Source: Cercis canadensis (lineage: Eukaryota > Streptophyta > Magnoliopsida > Fabales > Fabaceae). From it: 64,000 bases of DNA. Below are positions 11,321 through 22,660 of this stretch, piece after piece (within the stretch, counting starts at the first letter, position 1; the number at the start of each line of letters is the position of its first letter). Below the pieces are notes generated by a model. It saw only the letters and a program-made list of their open reading frames with translations, searched no databases and was not told where the DNA came from. The position numbers and the translations under genes are program-made. The stretch covers positions 322,560-386,559 of the forward strand of contig QAOA01007603.1 in assembly GCA_003255065.1 (NCBI GenBank), read 5' to 3'.

Positions 11321-11923
11321 TCAAAGTTTTGTCTTGTATTGACAGACTTTATCCCCAACAGTTCTATTGGAAAGATTGAGGGCGAAATCACAGGATGAAG
11401 ACGAAACCACATGGACCTTGATAAAGCCCAAGATGCTGACTTTTCCAGAAAGCCTCAAGAAAGTGTTGAGGGGCAGTGTACCAGAAGTGACATCAGAGAA
11501 AAGCTGAGAATTGGAGAGCAATCGATCAGCCATGATGGTGAGTGTGAGGTTCATGCCCTTTGTCTCCCCTGATGATATGTCTCCGGCGGGAACAGGGGCT
11601 TCTCCGATCATTTGTCCTCTGTAATTTAGTTGCGCTGTGCTGTCGGAGTACTTGAATCCGACCTTATTCGGGTTCTCCACCGAAACATCCACTTTCAAGG
11701 TTACATTCAGATCTACCCTCAGTTGTGCCATATCCAGACCCATGTGCAGATTCTCCAGCGTCACCGAATCCACACTGCTAATCGGACGCTTCGCTTTAAA
11801 CACCGTCAATGCTAAAATCACTATTATCACAACGATTGCGATCACAACGCCGCCGGTCACCGCCACGCACATGTTTCTCCGTTTAACAGATTCACTTTTC
11901 ATTTTCCCTTCCTTTCCCTTCAA
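11321..11923 (-). CDS. LEA_2 family membrane protein (At1g64065-like), copy 2
   Basis: A 200-codon single-exon frame. The short basic N-terminus (KGKEGKMKSESVKRRN) is followed by one hydrophobic helix (residues about 18-42) and an LEA_2 domain: VTLENLHMGLDMAQLRVDLN, VSVENPNKVGFKYSDSTAQL, then RGQMIGEAPVPAGDI. The tail is SSCDFALNLSNRTVGDKVCQ and YKTKL. The layout and tail match the gene 1.4 kb downstream (9202-9909), so the two form a tandem pair in the same orientation. The predicted topology is a short cytosolic N-terminus with the LEA_2 domain on the far side of the membrane. The start at 11923 gives the usual family length of about 200 residues. Function beyond the family (stress or defence membrane protein) is not visible. 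Confidence 0.87.
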   Translation of the reverse strand: MKGKEGKMKSESVKRRNMCVAVTGGVVIAIVVIIVILALTVFKAKRPISSVDSVTLENLHMGLDMAQLRVDLNVTLKVDVSVENPNKVGFKYSDSTAQLNYRGQMIGEAPVPAGDISSGETKGMNLTLTIMADRLLSNSQLFSDVTSGTLPLNTFLRLSGKVSILGFIKVHVVSSSSCDFALNLSNRTVGDKVCQYKTKL

Positions 11924-12797
11924 TCTAACATCAATAATATTAATTTAATAACGTTAAAAAAAAATAAAAAGGAAAAAATAGTAAAAGTAACATAAACCAA
12001 CCTGGCACTTGTTCTGAGTGCGGGTTTGCCAACCCCCACCTCCGGAAAAAAGAGGATTCGATTTGGATTCCTCTATCAATATGTAGATGTAGATGAAGAA
12101 ACGAATCAGGGAAACGAGTTAAGATATGGTTAGAGAAAGAGAGGAACCCTTTTAGTTTCTGTGCCTGCCTATTGCTGAATGCTAAGGTCAAACTAGACGT
12201 GCTTTGCTTCAAATTTATTCTCAGGTTCAGCATTTCCTTAGCTGTTGTAATTTATTTATAACTGGTAATAATAATCAAAATAAACAAAAATATCAAGATG
12301 GCCCTATCTTCCGCTCAAGCCATATGCAGCAACCAATTCTATTAATTCCTTGTGTTTCAATTCTTGGATAAAAAATTGATTTGGAGTATGGAGTGCATGA
12401 CCATGAGCTTTGCGTGCAACATTTATCATTCTCTTTCTATTTGATTTTTCATGCTCATTGATATTAAGGTACGAATTAAAAAAGTAAAAGACATTTAATG
12501 GATCATAAGAAAGTGGATGAATTCCTTCATTAACACAATTGCAAGCTTGCAACCTGTAATAGGACTAAAGGCGCAAAAATGGTTAATAGTCCATAAGCAC
12601 AAAAACAAAGTATAGTCCAAAGGAATGTCTCCCTTAATCATAATTTTAAGTCATACCTTTTTCTTCAATTTTTTTTTTTTAAAAAAAAGTAACTATTGTT
12701 CTTAGAAAACAGAAAATAAGTTGTATTGTATACCTTTTCTTTTGTTAAGATATTATTAATTAACTATCAAGTTATAACTTTTTTTTTGTTAGGTTGC
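11924..12797. other. LEA leader region and an unrecognised open frame
   Basis: 11924-12240 is probably the leader and promoter of the minus-strand LEA gene; a possible leader-intron donor (CCAG/GTTGGT on the minus strand) lies near 12000. A minus-strand open frame at 12552-12304 (82 codons, ending FFIQELKHKELIELVAAYGL then SGR) reads like real protein, but I do not recognise it and see no partner exons; it may be a fragment of a lost gene. 12600-12797 is AT-rich. Confidence 0.35.
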
Positions 12798-13206
12798 TAA
12801 GCTACACCTCTTAGAGGAGCCATAGGGTGTGTTTGGGAGTTTTTTTAGAGGGGAGTGGAGAGGAGAGGAGAGGAATAAAACTCTCCTCTCCTTTGTTTGG
12901 GAGATCTAACTTGAAAAAGGAAAGGAAACAAGGGGAAAAATTATAACCACCGAAATCCTTTTTTGACTAATTCCCGTGTTCCTCCAAATCGGAGGGTTTA
13001 GAGAGGAAACCTATGCTAATGACTATTATACCCTTTTACTTTTTTGAAAATTCCTTACCTATATCCCACACAAACCCGATACTCTCCTTTCTTCTCTACG
13101 CATCTCTCAGCTACGCTTCCTCCTCCCTTCATTTCAGAACCCAACCTCGACGCCGTTGATCAACGTCACCGATTGCCGTCACCGTCACCCATTGCTCCGC
13201 AGTCCA

Positions 13207-13225
13207 CTTCCAGGTAGGGGTGTAA
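13207..13225. repeat. hAT left target duplication and TIR
   Basis: CTTCCAGG (13207-13214) is followed by TAGGGGTGTAA (13215-13225). The same 8 bases follow the right end. The target site straddles a probable exon/intron junction of the host Harbinger gene (CAG/GTAATG). Confidence 0.92.
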
Positions 13226-13385
13226 TCGGTCCGATTCGGTCCAGTTTTCACCCCAAACCGGACCAAACCGAATATGGAATCTCGGTTTTGTTCGGTTCGG
13301 TTTTTGAAAATTTTGAGATTAAAACCGAGTCAAACCGAACCGGTCTGATTCGGTTCGGTTTGGTCGGTTTAGTCGGTTTGGACAG
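13224..13385. repeat. hAT subterminal AACCGAA/TTCGGTT array, left
   Basis: At least eight copies of CGGTTCGGTT-like and CCAAACCGAA-like words in both orientations. Subterminal arrays of this kind are the transposase binding sites of hAT elements (family knowledge from Ac). The matching array is at 18818-18985. Confidence 0.75.
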
Positions 13386-13620
13386 AAAACCTGCAAAAGT
13401 CAATTTTTTGTATTTTAACAAGAAAGCAACCAGAAATCATACACATATAACCAAATTAACCAAAACAAAATACAAATAAATTATCCTAATACACATAAAA
13501 TCTGTAGATCAATAATTAAATATCAAATGTAACAATTTATTCCAAATTTCAATGTTGATTAAAATTCTAAATGATAACAAATAAATCAACAAATTATATA
13601 TCATCCAAAATCATAAAATA

Positions 13621-14220
13621 TCCAAATTACAGCAATAAATAAATCAACAAATGAACTTTTAAAGTTCTTCTAAATTACATATCCAAAATAAAAAAAAAAA
13701 ATCCAATCTGCATTACAGCAAAAAAATAAGCAAATTACATATGACCAGCAGCCAGAAAATATCAAAATTACAGCAGCAAATGAACTTCCAAAGTTCTTCC
13801 AAATTACATATCCAAAATGAAAAAAAATCCAATCTACATTACAGCAAAAAACTCAGCAAATTACATATCACCAGCAGCCAGAAAATATCCAAATTACAGC
13901 AGCAAATGAACTTCTAAAGTTCTTCCAAATTACATATCCAAAATGAAAAAAAATCCAATCTACATTACAGCAAAAAACTCAGCAAATTACATATCACCAG
14001 CAGCCAGAAAATATCCAAATTACAGCAGCAAATGAACTTCTAAAGTTCTTCCAAATTACATATCCAAAATGAAAAAAAATCCAATCTACATTACAGCAAA
14101 AAACTCAGCAAATTACATATCACCAGCAGCCAGAAAATATCCAAATTACAGCAGCAAATGAACTTCTAAAGTTCTTCCAAATTACATATCCAAAATCAGA
14201 AAATATCCAATTTAAATTAT
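13621..14220. repeat. 126-bp minisatellite inside the hAT element
   Basis: The word AAATTACATATCCAAAAT recurs at 13672, 13801, 13927, 14053 and 14179, a strict 126-base period over the last four. Each unit also holds CAGCAGCCAGAAAATATC and ATGAACTTCTAAAGTTCTTC. About four and a half copies, in the 3' flank of the transposase gene. Confidence 0.93.
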
Positions 14221-14499
14221 AGCAAATGAACTTCTAAATTACAGCAAATATCCAATCCTTCTCCTATTGCTAATTTGCTGCTGCATAAACAAGCATCCCT
14301 TTATTAGATAAACTTTGATAAACAATAAAAAAAAAAACAAAAACAAAGTCAGTAAAAAATTGAAATGAAATTTACCCATTGAGGTTGACAAAAACACTTC
14401 AAGAATCCTTGTGAAGTTCAGTGACAAATGTTGAAATCTCTAATTAAATTGTCATAGAAAAATATATTAATCAGCTAGATTTCAATTTAAGTCTAAGAG

Positions 14500-16583
14500 A
14501 ATTATAAAAACCAAATATAAGTGTAAGAGAATTACCAGATTCAATTTGTTCTATCTCATTCATTTGGCTGCGAAGATCAATTGGCTTGTTAGGGTGTCTT
14601 AGTCAATTCTGAGTACAAATTAAAGCTTGAACTTCGAAATTGGTCTAGAACCCTACCCCCAGTACTAAACACTAATTCAGAGGACACTGTTGATACAGGA
14701 ATAGGCAAAATATCCTTAGCAATATAAGATAAAACATGATATTTATCTTGCTTCCCTCTCCACCAGTTAAGGATATTAAACTCATCATGCTGTTCTTCAA
14801 CATCATCCTCTAAGTACCTTTCCCATTCAGATTTCCTCACATCTTTTTGCTGACTCCGCCTCTTTATCTAATATCGTAAGGCCACACTTGTAGTTTGATC
14901 ACTACTTCCCACAGAGGGCATGCTCACACTACTAGAATCCTTTGAGTCATTAGGGATAGGATGCAAACTTAAATAAGTTTCAAAGAGCCTATGCAAAACC
15001 TCCTTTAATTTCTCTAGCATATGACCTCCCTGTTCTCTACCATACATATCTTCAAAACAGAATTCCACAAATGCAAGCTTATATCTTGGATCAAGCACCA
15101 CAGCCACAAACAAGAAATAATTCATGTTATGCCCATCATCCCAATATTTATCAAATTTTCTTTTCATTGATTCAGCCATAGACCTCAATACAATATCACC
15201 ACATTGCATCCAGTTCTGTAAGGTCAGCTTGATTTCACACAGTTTTTCAAAAAATGCATTTGCTGTAATATGCAAAGAGCTAGAGAAATCAAGGGTAACC
15301 TCATAAAAAATCTGCAGAAACTTTATAAACACACATGCACGTTCCCAATCATTTGAAGTTGGAGGGAAATCATTACCAAAAGAAAGTATATAATGAGGAT
15401 CATCATCCTCAAGCCGTGTAAAAGCCTTCTCAAATTTTACAGCAGCTTCTAACATTAGATAAGTTGAATTCCATCTTGTTGGACAATCAAGACACACAGA
15501 ATGCTTACATTCTATATTTGTAAAATCAATAGCTTGCTTAAAAACAGCCATCCTAGAAGGAGATGCCTTCACATACTTAACTGCTGCCCTAATTCTAGCA
15601 ATTGAAGGGTCTATCTCTTTTAAACCATCACTAACAATCAGATTTAAAATATGAGCAGAACACCTCAAATGCATGAATTCCCCTTTCAAGATAGTGTCAT
15701 TCCAATCATTTAACCTCCTAACCAAATATGCAAGGGCAACAGTGTTTGAGCTAGCATTATCTACGGTTATAGTGCAAACCTTAGAAATGCCCCAATCCTT
15801 AATTGTCCTCTCTAGAGCTTTCCCTATTGTATCCCCTTTATGATCAGATATTAAAGAGAATGACAATATTTTCTTATTTAACTCCCAATTACAACCAATG
15901 TAATGCGCAGTCACACACATATAATTGAAGTTTTGAATAGATGTCCAAGTGTCAGTTGTAAGACAAACCATTTGACCAGAAGTTGAAAAATAATTTTTCA
16001 GTTGCTGCCTCTCATCCAAATACAGTTTCATTACATCTTTAGCAACAGTTATCCTAGAAGGAACCTGAAACTTTGGTTGTGCTACATGCATAAAGTTTCT
16101 AAAACCTTCATTCTCCACAAACTTAAATGACAATTCATCTGTACATATCATCCTAGCAAGTGCACGTCTACATTCTTCTTGACAAAAAGAAACCAACTTC
16201 ATTGTCTTCTCATTCCCCTCATCTTCTGGTTTAGACATATAACCAACTTGTCTTTGTTTCTTATCAGTTTTTTTATTACTAGGATTTATTGGACAAACAG
16301 GCAAATGAGACTTCATAGATGAAGTCCCATTCTTACCAAAAGCAGCTGCATAAGACTTCCCACAATAGTTACATGCAGCTCTCTTAGAGTTTTTAATCCT
16401 AGTAAAATGACTCCAAACAATAGACCTGATTCTAGAGCTAGAGGATGCATTAACTGTTACCTCGGTGCCTTCTTGGTTGTCATCAATTTGCATTTGACTG
16501 CTATTATCATCTAGATTACTTCCCACAAGTGTGCCCGTAGATTGGATTGTTCCATGGGGCATGACTTCAAATTCTTTATCCAT
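14500..16583 (-). pseudogene. BED-zinc-finger hAT transposase, one internal stop, damaged end
   Basis: The frame from ATG 16583 runs 571 codons, hits one TAG (14868-14870), then continues in the same frame for 93 codons. Domains: BED finger (residues about 53-98, VWSHFTRIKNSKRAACNYCG ... HLPVC), RNase H-like core with first catalytic Asp in LTTDTWTS (about residue 212) and second in TITVDNASSN (about 274), HLRCSAHILNLIV, and the hATC dimerisation region SEWERYLEDD ... IPVSTVSSELVFSTGGRVLD. After FRSS the family sequence resumes in another frame (ALICTQN, stop, LRHPNKPIDL), so a small indel and a TGG-to-TGA change damage the last 30 residues. Length and order fit autonomous plant hAT transposases. 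Cut-and-paste transposition is the family role. Confidence 0.88.
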
Positions 16584-18817
16584 ATTCCAAGTTGCACAAG
16601 CTGTTCCATTAGTAATGTTCCATTAGTAATTGTAGCAGCTACTAATCAGTCTAATATAGCCAAATAAGTTTTACTAAATGGGAGAAAAGTAAATAGTCAA
16701 TATAACATGACAGCTAATAGTGCATTTTCAAGTGCAATTTTACTGCACTATAAGTCTATAACAATCAAATGATAAGCAAATAGCATACAATATATTTATA
16801 GGCTAGAAAGCAAAAGGTTCAGCAGGTATGCTAAGCCTACGTAGCTTATAGAAAACAGTCTAAAATGAATTCAGTAATCTAAAATATGTCTGTGAAAAAG
16901 ATTATCTGTAATTTTTATACTGTTAGAGAAATTGTCTAATTACTGGGAAAGACTGCTACCCTGCAGCCAAAAAATCTGAAAAGGTCTTATATAACATAGA
17001 CTCCTAATAAGAGATATAAAGAAAAGGAAAGGAAGAAAAGAAAACAGAAAAAAAAAAAATTTATTCTACAAACCATTACATTGTAAGATGGAGAAGGCAG
17101 CATGCAAGCACTTAATTTCATAGGCATAAGTCATCGAAACTAAACTAAAACAATCCCAAAAAAATAGAAAAAGTACTGCTGATGTTGATCATGAGATAAT
17201 ANGGGGGGGGAGGAGGAGATTGCAATTTTTAAGTAGAAATATCATTCTAGGATTCTACAAACCACTACATTGTAAGATGGAGAAGGCAGCATGCAAGCAC
17301 TTAATTTCATAGGCATAAGTCATCGAAACTAAACTAAAACAATCCCAAAAAAATAGAAAAAGTACTGCTGATGTTGATCATGAGATAATAGTATAGAAAA
17401 TAGAAAACCAAGAAATCTTGAGGTTCTTTTTCTTTTTTGGCCATGAAGAAATCTTGAGGTTATGGCCCTTGATTTGCACCTACACATCTTAAAATCTCTT
17501 TTATTCGTTTATCAAAGTCCTTTGGCAATTGTTGGTTGCACCAGTAAAAGAAAGTGCTTGAACCCAATTTCCACAGTAGAAATTCAGCTTCATAAAACTA
17601 ATGTCACAGTAAATTGAGATGAAAAATCCAGTATGAATACCATGAAGTTGTATTATGATAAATAATTTTACTTAGTCAAATACAAAACAGTACACCATGG
17701 CACAAATGATTTATAATTCTTGAGGTTATGCAGCATTCATAGGAACACTATTAAGACAACATATAAACAGAAAAAATAAACCAGAACTTCATTATAAACA
17801 GAACTATATGCAAGAATCCAAGACAACACTATTAATGCAAGAATCCAAACAGAAAAAATAAATTAAGACAACACTATTAACAAGTCATTCTACTTCATTA
17901 TAAACAGAACTATATGCAAGAATCCAAGAATGCAAGACAACACTATTAATGCAAGAATCCAAACAGAAAAAATAAATTAAGACAACACTATTAACAAGTC
18001 ATTCTACTTCATTATAAACAGAACTATATGCAAGAATCCAAGAATCCAAGACAACACTATTAATGCAAGAATCCAAACAGAAAAAATAAATTAAGACAAC
18101 ACTATTAACAAGTCATTCTACTTCATTATAAACAGAACCAGAACTTCGAACATAGTGAATAAATAAACCAGAACTAGAAATTCAACATATAAACAGAAAA
18201 TCCCAGGATGTGAAGTCACAGACTCACAGGACAGACTAATGAGAACAGGAGAGACAATATTGATGAGTTTTCTGATCATTCTTGTGCAACTTAGCTGCCT
18301 TATTAATTTAATTAAACATCCATAAACTATATGTCATATGAACATCACAACTCACAAGAGGTCAAACATCATTAAAACAGGAAGAGCTCGATACTCGAGA
18401 GCAACAAACCAGAACTAGAAATTGAAGGTATATCCAACATATATCGACAGAAATGAAGGAGTATTGAACCTATAACCAGAGAAATTGAAGGTCACAAACT
18501 TACAGTACCTTATGAAGAAAAACCTAATCGAATGATTCTTGGCCAAAAGCTTCTCTACGATGGTGGCGACGGCAAGCCGGCAAAGGCGACGACGACGAGG
18601 CAGCACAGGCGACCACGGTGACGGCTTCAAGTCCCAGTATGGAGGATAGTCAGAGAATGGGAGGACGAGAGTTGAGAGAAGGAGAGAAGGAGAGGAAGAA
18701 AGGGGAGGATTTCTGATTTGGGGGAAATTGTCGAGGAGAGTTAGGGTTAGGGTGGGAAAGGCAAGGCAAGGTTAAGACTTAAGACTTCAGAAGGCACTAA
18801 AACGATGTCGTTTCCCT
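16584..18817. other. hAT 5' flank with assembly duplication and 114-bp repeats
   Basis: This is the upstream side of the minus-strand transposase gene. 17065-17201 is repeated at 17254-17391 across the N at 17202. From 17780 to 18135 a roughly 114-base unit (CAAGTCATTCTACTTCATTA at 17881, 17995 and 18109) recurs about three times. 18530-18780 is GA-rich and non-AT, a plausible promoter/leader with small CG-rich blocks. The long gap suggests an untranslated leader intron, but I cannot fix its sites. Confidence 0.55.
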
Positions 18818-18985
18818 TATACTCGGTCCGGTCCGGTTTATCACCGGTTTTTCTTCATAGGAACCGAAAACCAAACCGAATGCTTCGGTTTTACTAATTT
18901 TCAAACCGAAAACCGAATCATGTCTCTTGGTTCGGTCCGGTTTCCTCCGGTTCGGTCCAGTTCGGTCGGTTTTAGCGGTTTGGCT
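18818..18985. repeat. hAT subterminal AACCGAA/TTCGGTT array, right
   Basis: Repeated GGTCCGGTTT, AACCGAAAACC and TTCGGTCGGTTTTAGCGG words in both orientations, mirroring the left array at 13224-13385. Confidence 0.75.
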
Positions 18986-18993
18986 GACTTCCC

Positions 18994-19012
18994 TTACACC
19001 CCTACTTCCAGG
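18994..19012. repeat. hAT right TIR and target duplication
   Basis: TTACACCCCTA (18994-19004) is the inverse of the left end and is followed by CTTCCAGG (19005-19012), identical to the left target copy. Confidence 0.92.
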
Positions 19013-21851
19013 TAATGTTTCTTCTACCCTCGAACCCTTCTCCCCATATTCATTTTCTGAAACAAGGAAGAAGGAAGCAATGTCGGCATCATGTTCCTGT
19101 GTTTGATTGCTAATTTTTGTGCCTCTGATGTTTCTCTGTTTGATTGCATCATTGAGCTAGGATATGGGTATCTGGTTTATGTTTTAGTTTTGATATTGAG
19201 TTAGGTAATTTTTGTGCCTTTGATGTGTTGGCATCATGTTCCTCTGTTCTGGAGATTGGCAAAACTCTATCTTAGTAGTTTGTTTAGTAAGTTTTAACCC
19301 TTGAAAATTACCGATTATTATTTATGGGGGATGCATGATCTGTACATATAATTACTTTTCTACATTGATATGGAAACTATTTTGGGTAGGTAGCAGCTTC
19401 GTTGCCACCCTTCTTGGATTCTCGCTTGCTTGAAAGGTAAACTTTTGGGTTTAGTTAACATGAAAAATATTGTTATATTTGTGGATTGCTTACTATTCTG
19501 TGTCTTCTTCTGAAGGTGGTCATATCTCTGCTCAATTCATTGATATGCATATTGAATAAGGAAACGTGTTTTCCTGCCTTTTGTCTATTTGATATCTCTG
19601 CCGTTTTCTGAATTGGTTGCAGCAAGTAATGTGTGGAAATGGAAATTGCACTGGTCTATAATGTTTAGCATAAGGCTGGAAATGAATACGTTAAATGTTT
19701 TGTCTTGCATGTTGAGGAATGTGAAATCAGAGAAAAAGGAAATTAAGCAAAAACCTAATTAAAGATACACCAAAAGCTAATAATTTAATAAGGGAATTTA
19801 GTTCATTGAACAAAAATTTTGAGCTTGTCCTTGTTATATCATTTACAGCTACTTTTGCTTCTCAATTTCTGTTATTCTGGGATGATGTTTTGTCTTAAGT
19901 CCTAATTAAGGGCTCTCATTGCTAGAGCAAAATTTGAGTGGGGTAAATTTGTTCTTGTCTTCCTTGTTTCTCTTTCGGAGATTTGTACTGTTTCATAAAT
20001 GGATGCAGCACATTAAGTTCTTCCGACATTCAGTTTATAAACAAGTATAATGTAGACTGGGTTCTAGTTTCAGGACTCTATAGATGTTGCAAGAATGATT
20101 GTAATATCTAGAACCTTATATCCTTGCAATTGTTATAGTGTCAGCTTAGGTCTTTGGTCTACTGCTACTCAAATCTAGCCACTCTGTCAATTAATTTAAT
20201 ATCAAAACTTTTTCCCTTGATCGTGCTATTCAATGTAAAAATCTCCAAATCATGGTTATTAAAATGGAAAAGGTTTCAACTAATTTTTAACAGCAGCAAT
20301 TGTTGAATCTTGGCAGTATTTGTTCAATGCTACACTGCCATGTTTGGTAAACTGATTAATTTTTATGTTCCAATGCTTATCATTGGAATCTCCCTATGAC
20401 TTTGCCTTCCAAGTGACAACAGATTGGTTGACAGCAAATTCTGTTTTCTTTCTCTAACCCTTTCTTTGCCCACAAATGAAGCAACTTTCTTTTAAGTCAT
20501 TAACGTTTTGGTGCTCTTCACTTTTTGGGTTAGAAATCCATTTCCTTCTTGGTTTCTAAGTATGGATACACTTCATTGCATTATATATACTATATGAACA
20601 AAACCAATGCAGGTCACCAATTACACAAAAGAAACCTAGAAACACTTTCATATTCACATTTTGTAAACCAAAAAATAGAAAGATATTGATATTCTAGAAG
20701 AACAATTTATTGGGAGACTGTAAATTCTATGATTGGGACTTGGAAGAGAGATTATCAAATCAAACTACTAAATAGCAATGAAGTGAAGCCTCGTGTATGG
20801 CTTTGGAAGCATGAGAGCCTCTAATTGGGTGGGTGCCCTAAACAGTGACCTCTAGTGGGTCATAGCTACCTACGAGAATAGATGGCAGTTTCTTGTAATC
20901 GTCTTGTGTTGTTGTTGTTGCATTTGCCTTGTTGTTCTCTTTATTTTTTTTTTCACTTTTTTTTCCTTCTCTCTTCTCAATATCACATTTTTATCTCAAA
21001 GTATGAGACTTCCTAATATTTTCATTTTATTCCTACAAGTGCCACATCAATTAAGTTAAGCAGGGCATATTTTTTTTAAGATATCTTTAGCTAAGCAAAG
21101 CAGATATGGTAGATGACTTAATGAAATAGAATTCAAAGATATTCTATAGATGTCATTTTATCATTATCTTTAGCTAAGAAACTACTGGACATTACATTTT
21201 GATGTAGATTGTCCCATTAGTGGAGTTAGGAATAAGAGTGAGAATAAGAGTGAAAAGTGATGAGTCTTTGACACAAGCATGCACAAAAAGAAATCTAGCA
21301 CTCAAGTTAGGCAACATTTTTGTCAGTATTAAGAGGTTTGTCACTAACTTTATAGAGCAAGAGGGCTAAAGCCCAAGTTCATATATGACTTGTTATTCAA
21401 TTTGTTTCCTACAAATGCATAAACTGATCCTTATTGGTGTGTTGCTGTTTCCCAATATACTGAAAATTGAAAAGTATTTAAAGAGAAAAAAACATGGAGC
21501 TTTTATAGAAGAGGGTATTATGTTAATAGGTGAGTTAATGCAGAGATAATGAGTCATTTTCAGCTACTTGTAAGAATTTTTTTCTCTTCAGAATTACTTG
21601 GGGAATTTATATAATGTACTGGCCATGTTATACTTTTCCTGTTTTTGTTATCATTTTTGTTAAACTCTCTAAATTGGATGATATATAGGACTAATTTCTG
21701 AAGTATTTGAAGTAGAATCGATATGCATCTTCCTGCCTGTGAGAAAATGTAGATGAGTATACAGGGATTAACAATAGGTCTCCTGTATGCCTCTTTCTAT
21801 ATAATATTGTAAAGTTTGTCCTTGAAATGCTTATTTTGTTTGATCTTTTAG
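19013..21851 (+). other. Probable leader intron(s) of the Harbinger-type gene
   Basis: T-rich intron-like DNA starting at a donor (CTTCCAG/GTAATG at 19011/19012) and ending in CTTTTAG directly before the ATG at 21852. A short possible untranslated exon lies at 19391-19437 (after TAG, ending GAAAG/GTAAAC). A segment near 19085-19135 recurs in altered form at 19205-19250. No other coding frame or RNA gene seen. Confidence 0.45.
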
Positions 21852-22238
21852 ATGGATAACCAAGGAAAGGAGAGAATTATTGCACTGTTTAGATGGAGAG
21901 AAAGCCGTCAAAGGGCTATTGTTCAAGTTGTATGCCTTATAGTTTATTGGTATTTAATTCGAAAGTGCTCTAGGACTGGGCAGATTGACCGTAGTTTGAG
22001 TTTAGAGAGAGAAAATGCACGAGCAAAACTAATGATAGAAATATCTACTAATGAAAGAAGTCGCAGTATAATAAGAATGGGACCTAAAGCTTTTTTAGAT
22101 TTGTGTTCTAAGTTAGTAAGAGATGGTGGTCTCCTACCAACACAACAGGCAACTGTAGAAGAACAAGTATGCCTAAGAAACAAGTTGCAAAAGGAAACAT
22201 TAGTAAGGAGGCATGGACAAGTATGTCTATGTGCTTGA
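21852..22238 (+). pseudogene. HARBI1-like nuclease N-terminus (DUF8040), truncated
   Basis: A 128-codon frame directly after a TTTTAG acceptor. Residues about 70-110 read SRSIIRMGPKAFLDLCSKLV then RDGGLLPTQQATVEEQV, the DUF8040 signature that precedes the DDE nuclease in plant HARBI1-like transposases. In intact members the sequence continues into the nuclease core; here it switches to CLRNKLQKETLVRRHGQ and stops, and no DDE motifs follow in any frame I read. This is an internal deletion derivative. Its position inside matching TIRs (12825-24135) supports the family call. Confidence 0.75.
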
Positions 22239-22471
22239 AGCTGTACAGAAAATTCAGACATTTAGTTTGCTTTGGATCCGGACCAATTTAGCTTGCAGTA
22301 ACTTGGTTTTTGATGGATTTCTTATGGATGAGATACATAGTGAGGAAGACGGAGAAATATTTGCTGACATGGATATATGAGGTTGTACTGTAGTTGTTTT
22401 AATGCAGTTTATCTATCAAGACTCTCTACTCTCATGTGTAGTTCTGTAAAGATTGCTTCTATAAGGCATGA

Positions 22472-22660
22472 GTGGTAGATTTGGCATCTATATCTACTTC
22501 TATGCTTGTAGTAGATTTAGCATCTGCATCTACATGTATGCTCGTAGATTTAGCACCTGTATCTACTTGTATGCATGTAGTAGATTTAGCACCTGTATCT
22601 ACCCCGTATGCATATAGTAGATTTAGCATCGGTATATTCTTGTATTCACATAGTAACTAA
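22472..22660. repeat. 36-bp tandem repeat, about five copies
   Basis: TAGATTT(A/G)GC recurs at 22476, 22512, 22545, 22581 and 22618 (spacing 36, 33, 36, 37), each followed by a variant of ATCTGTATCTACTTGTATGC. It lies just 3' of the DUF8040 frame. Confidence 0.85.

Larger units (their letters stand above)
13215..19004. mobile_element. hAT transposon, 5.79 kb, nearly intact
   Basis: Perfect 11-bp TIRs (TAGGGGTGTAA), a perfect 8-bp target duplication (CTTCCAGG at 13207-13214 and 19005-19012), subterminal arrays of AACCGAA/TTCGGTT at both ends, and one BED-finger hAT transposase on the minus strand. Two minisatellites lie on either side of the transposase. The perfect target duplication points to a recent insertion. 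The transposase has one internal stop and a damaged last segment, so it may depend on another source of enzyme. One N at 17202 with duplicated flanks lies inside. Confidence 0.93.

Noticed and set aside
13621-14220. CRISPR-like array
   Set aside because: 126-bp units are contiguous without unique spacers, in a plant transposon; an ordinary minisatellite.
18415-18630. 71-codon minus-strand frame in the hAT element
   Set aside because: Lies in the GA-rich 5' flank of the transposase, with no domain; most likely leader sequence.
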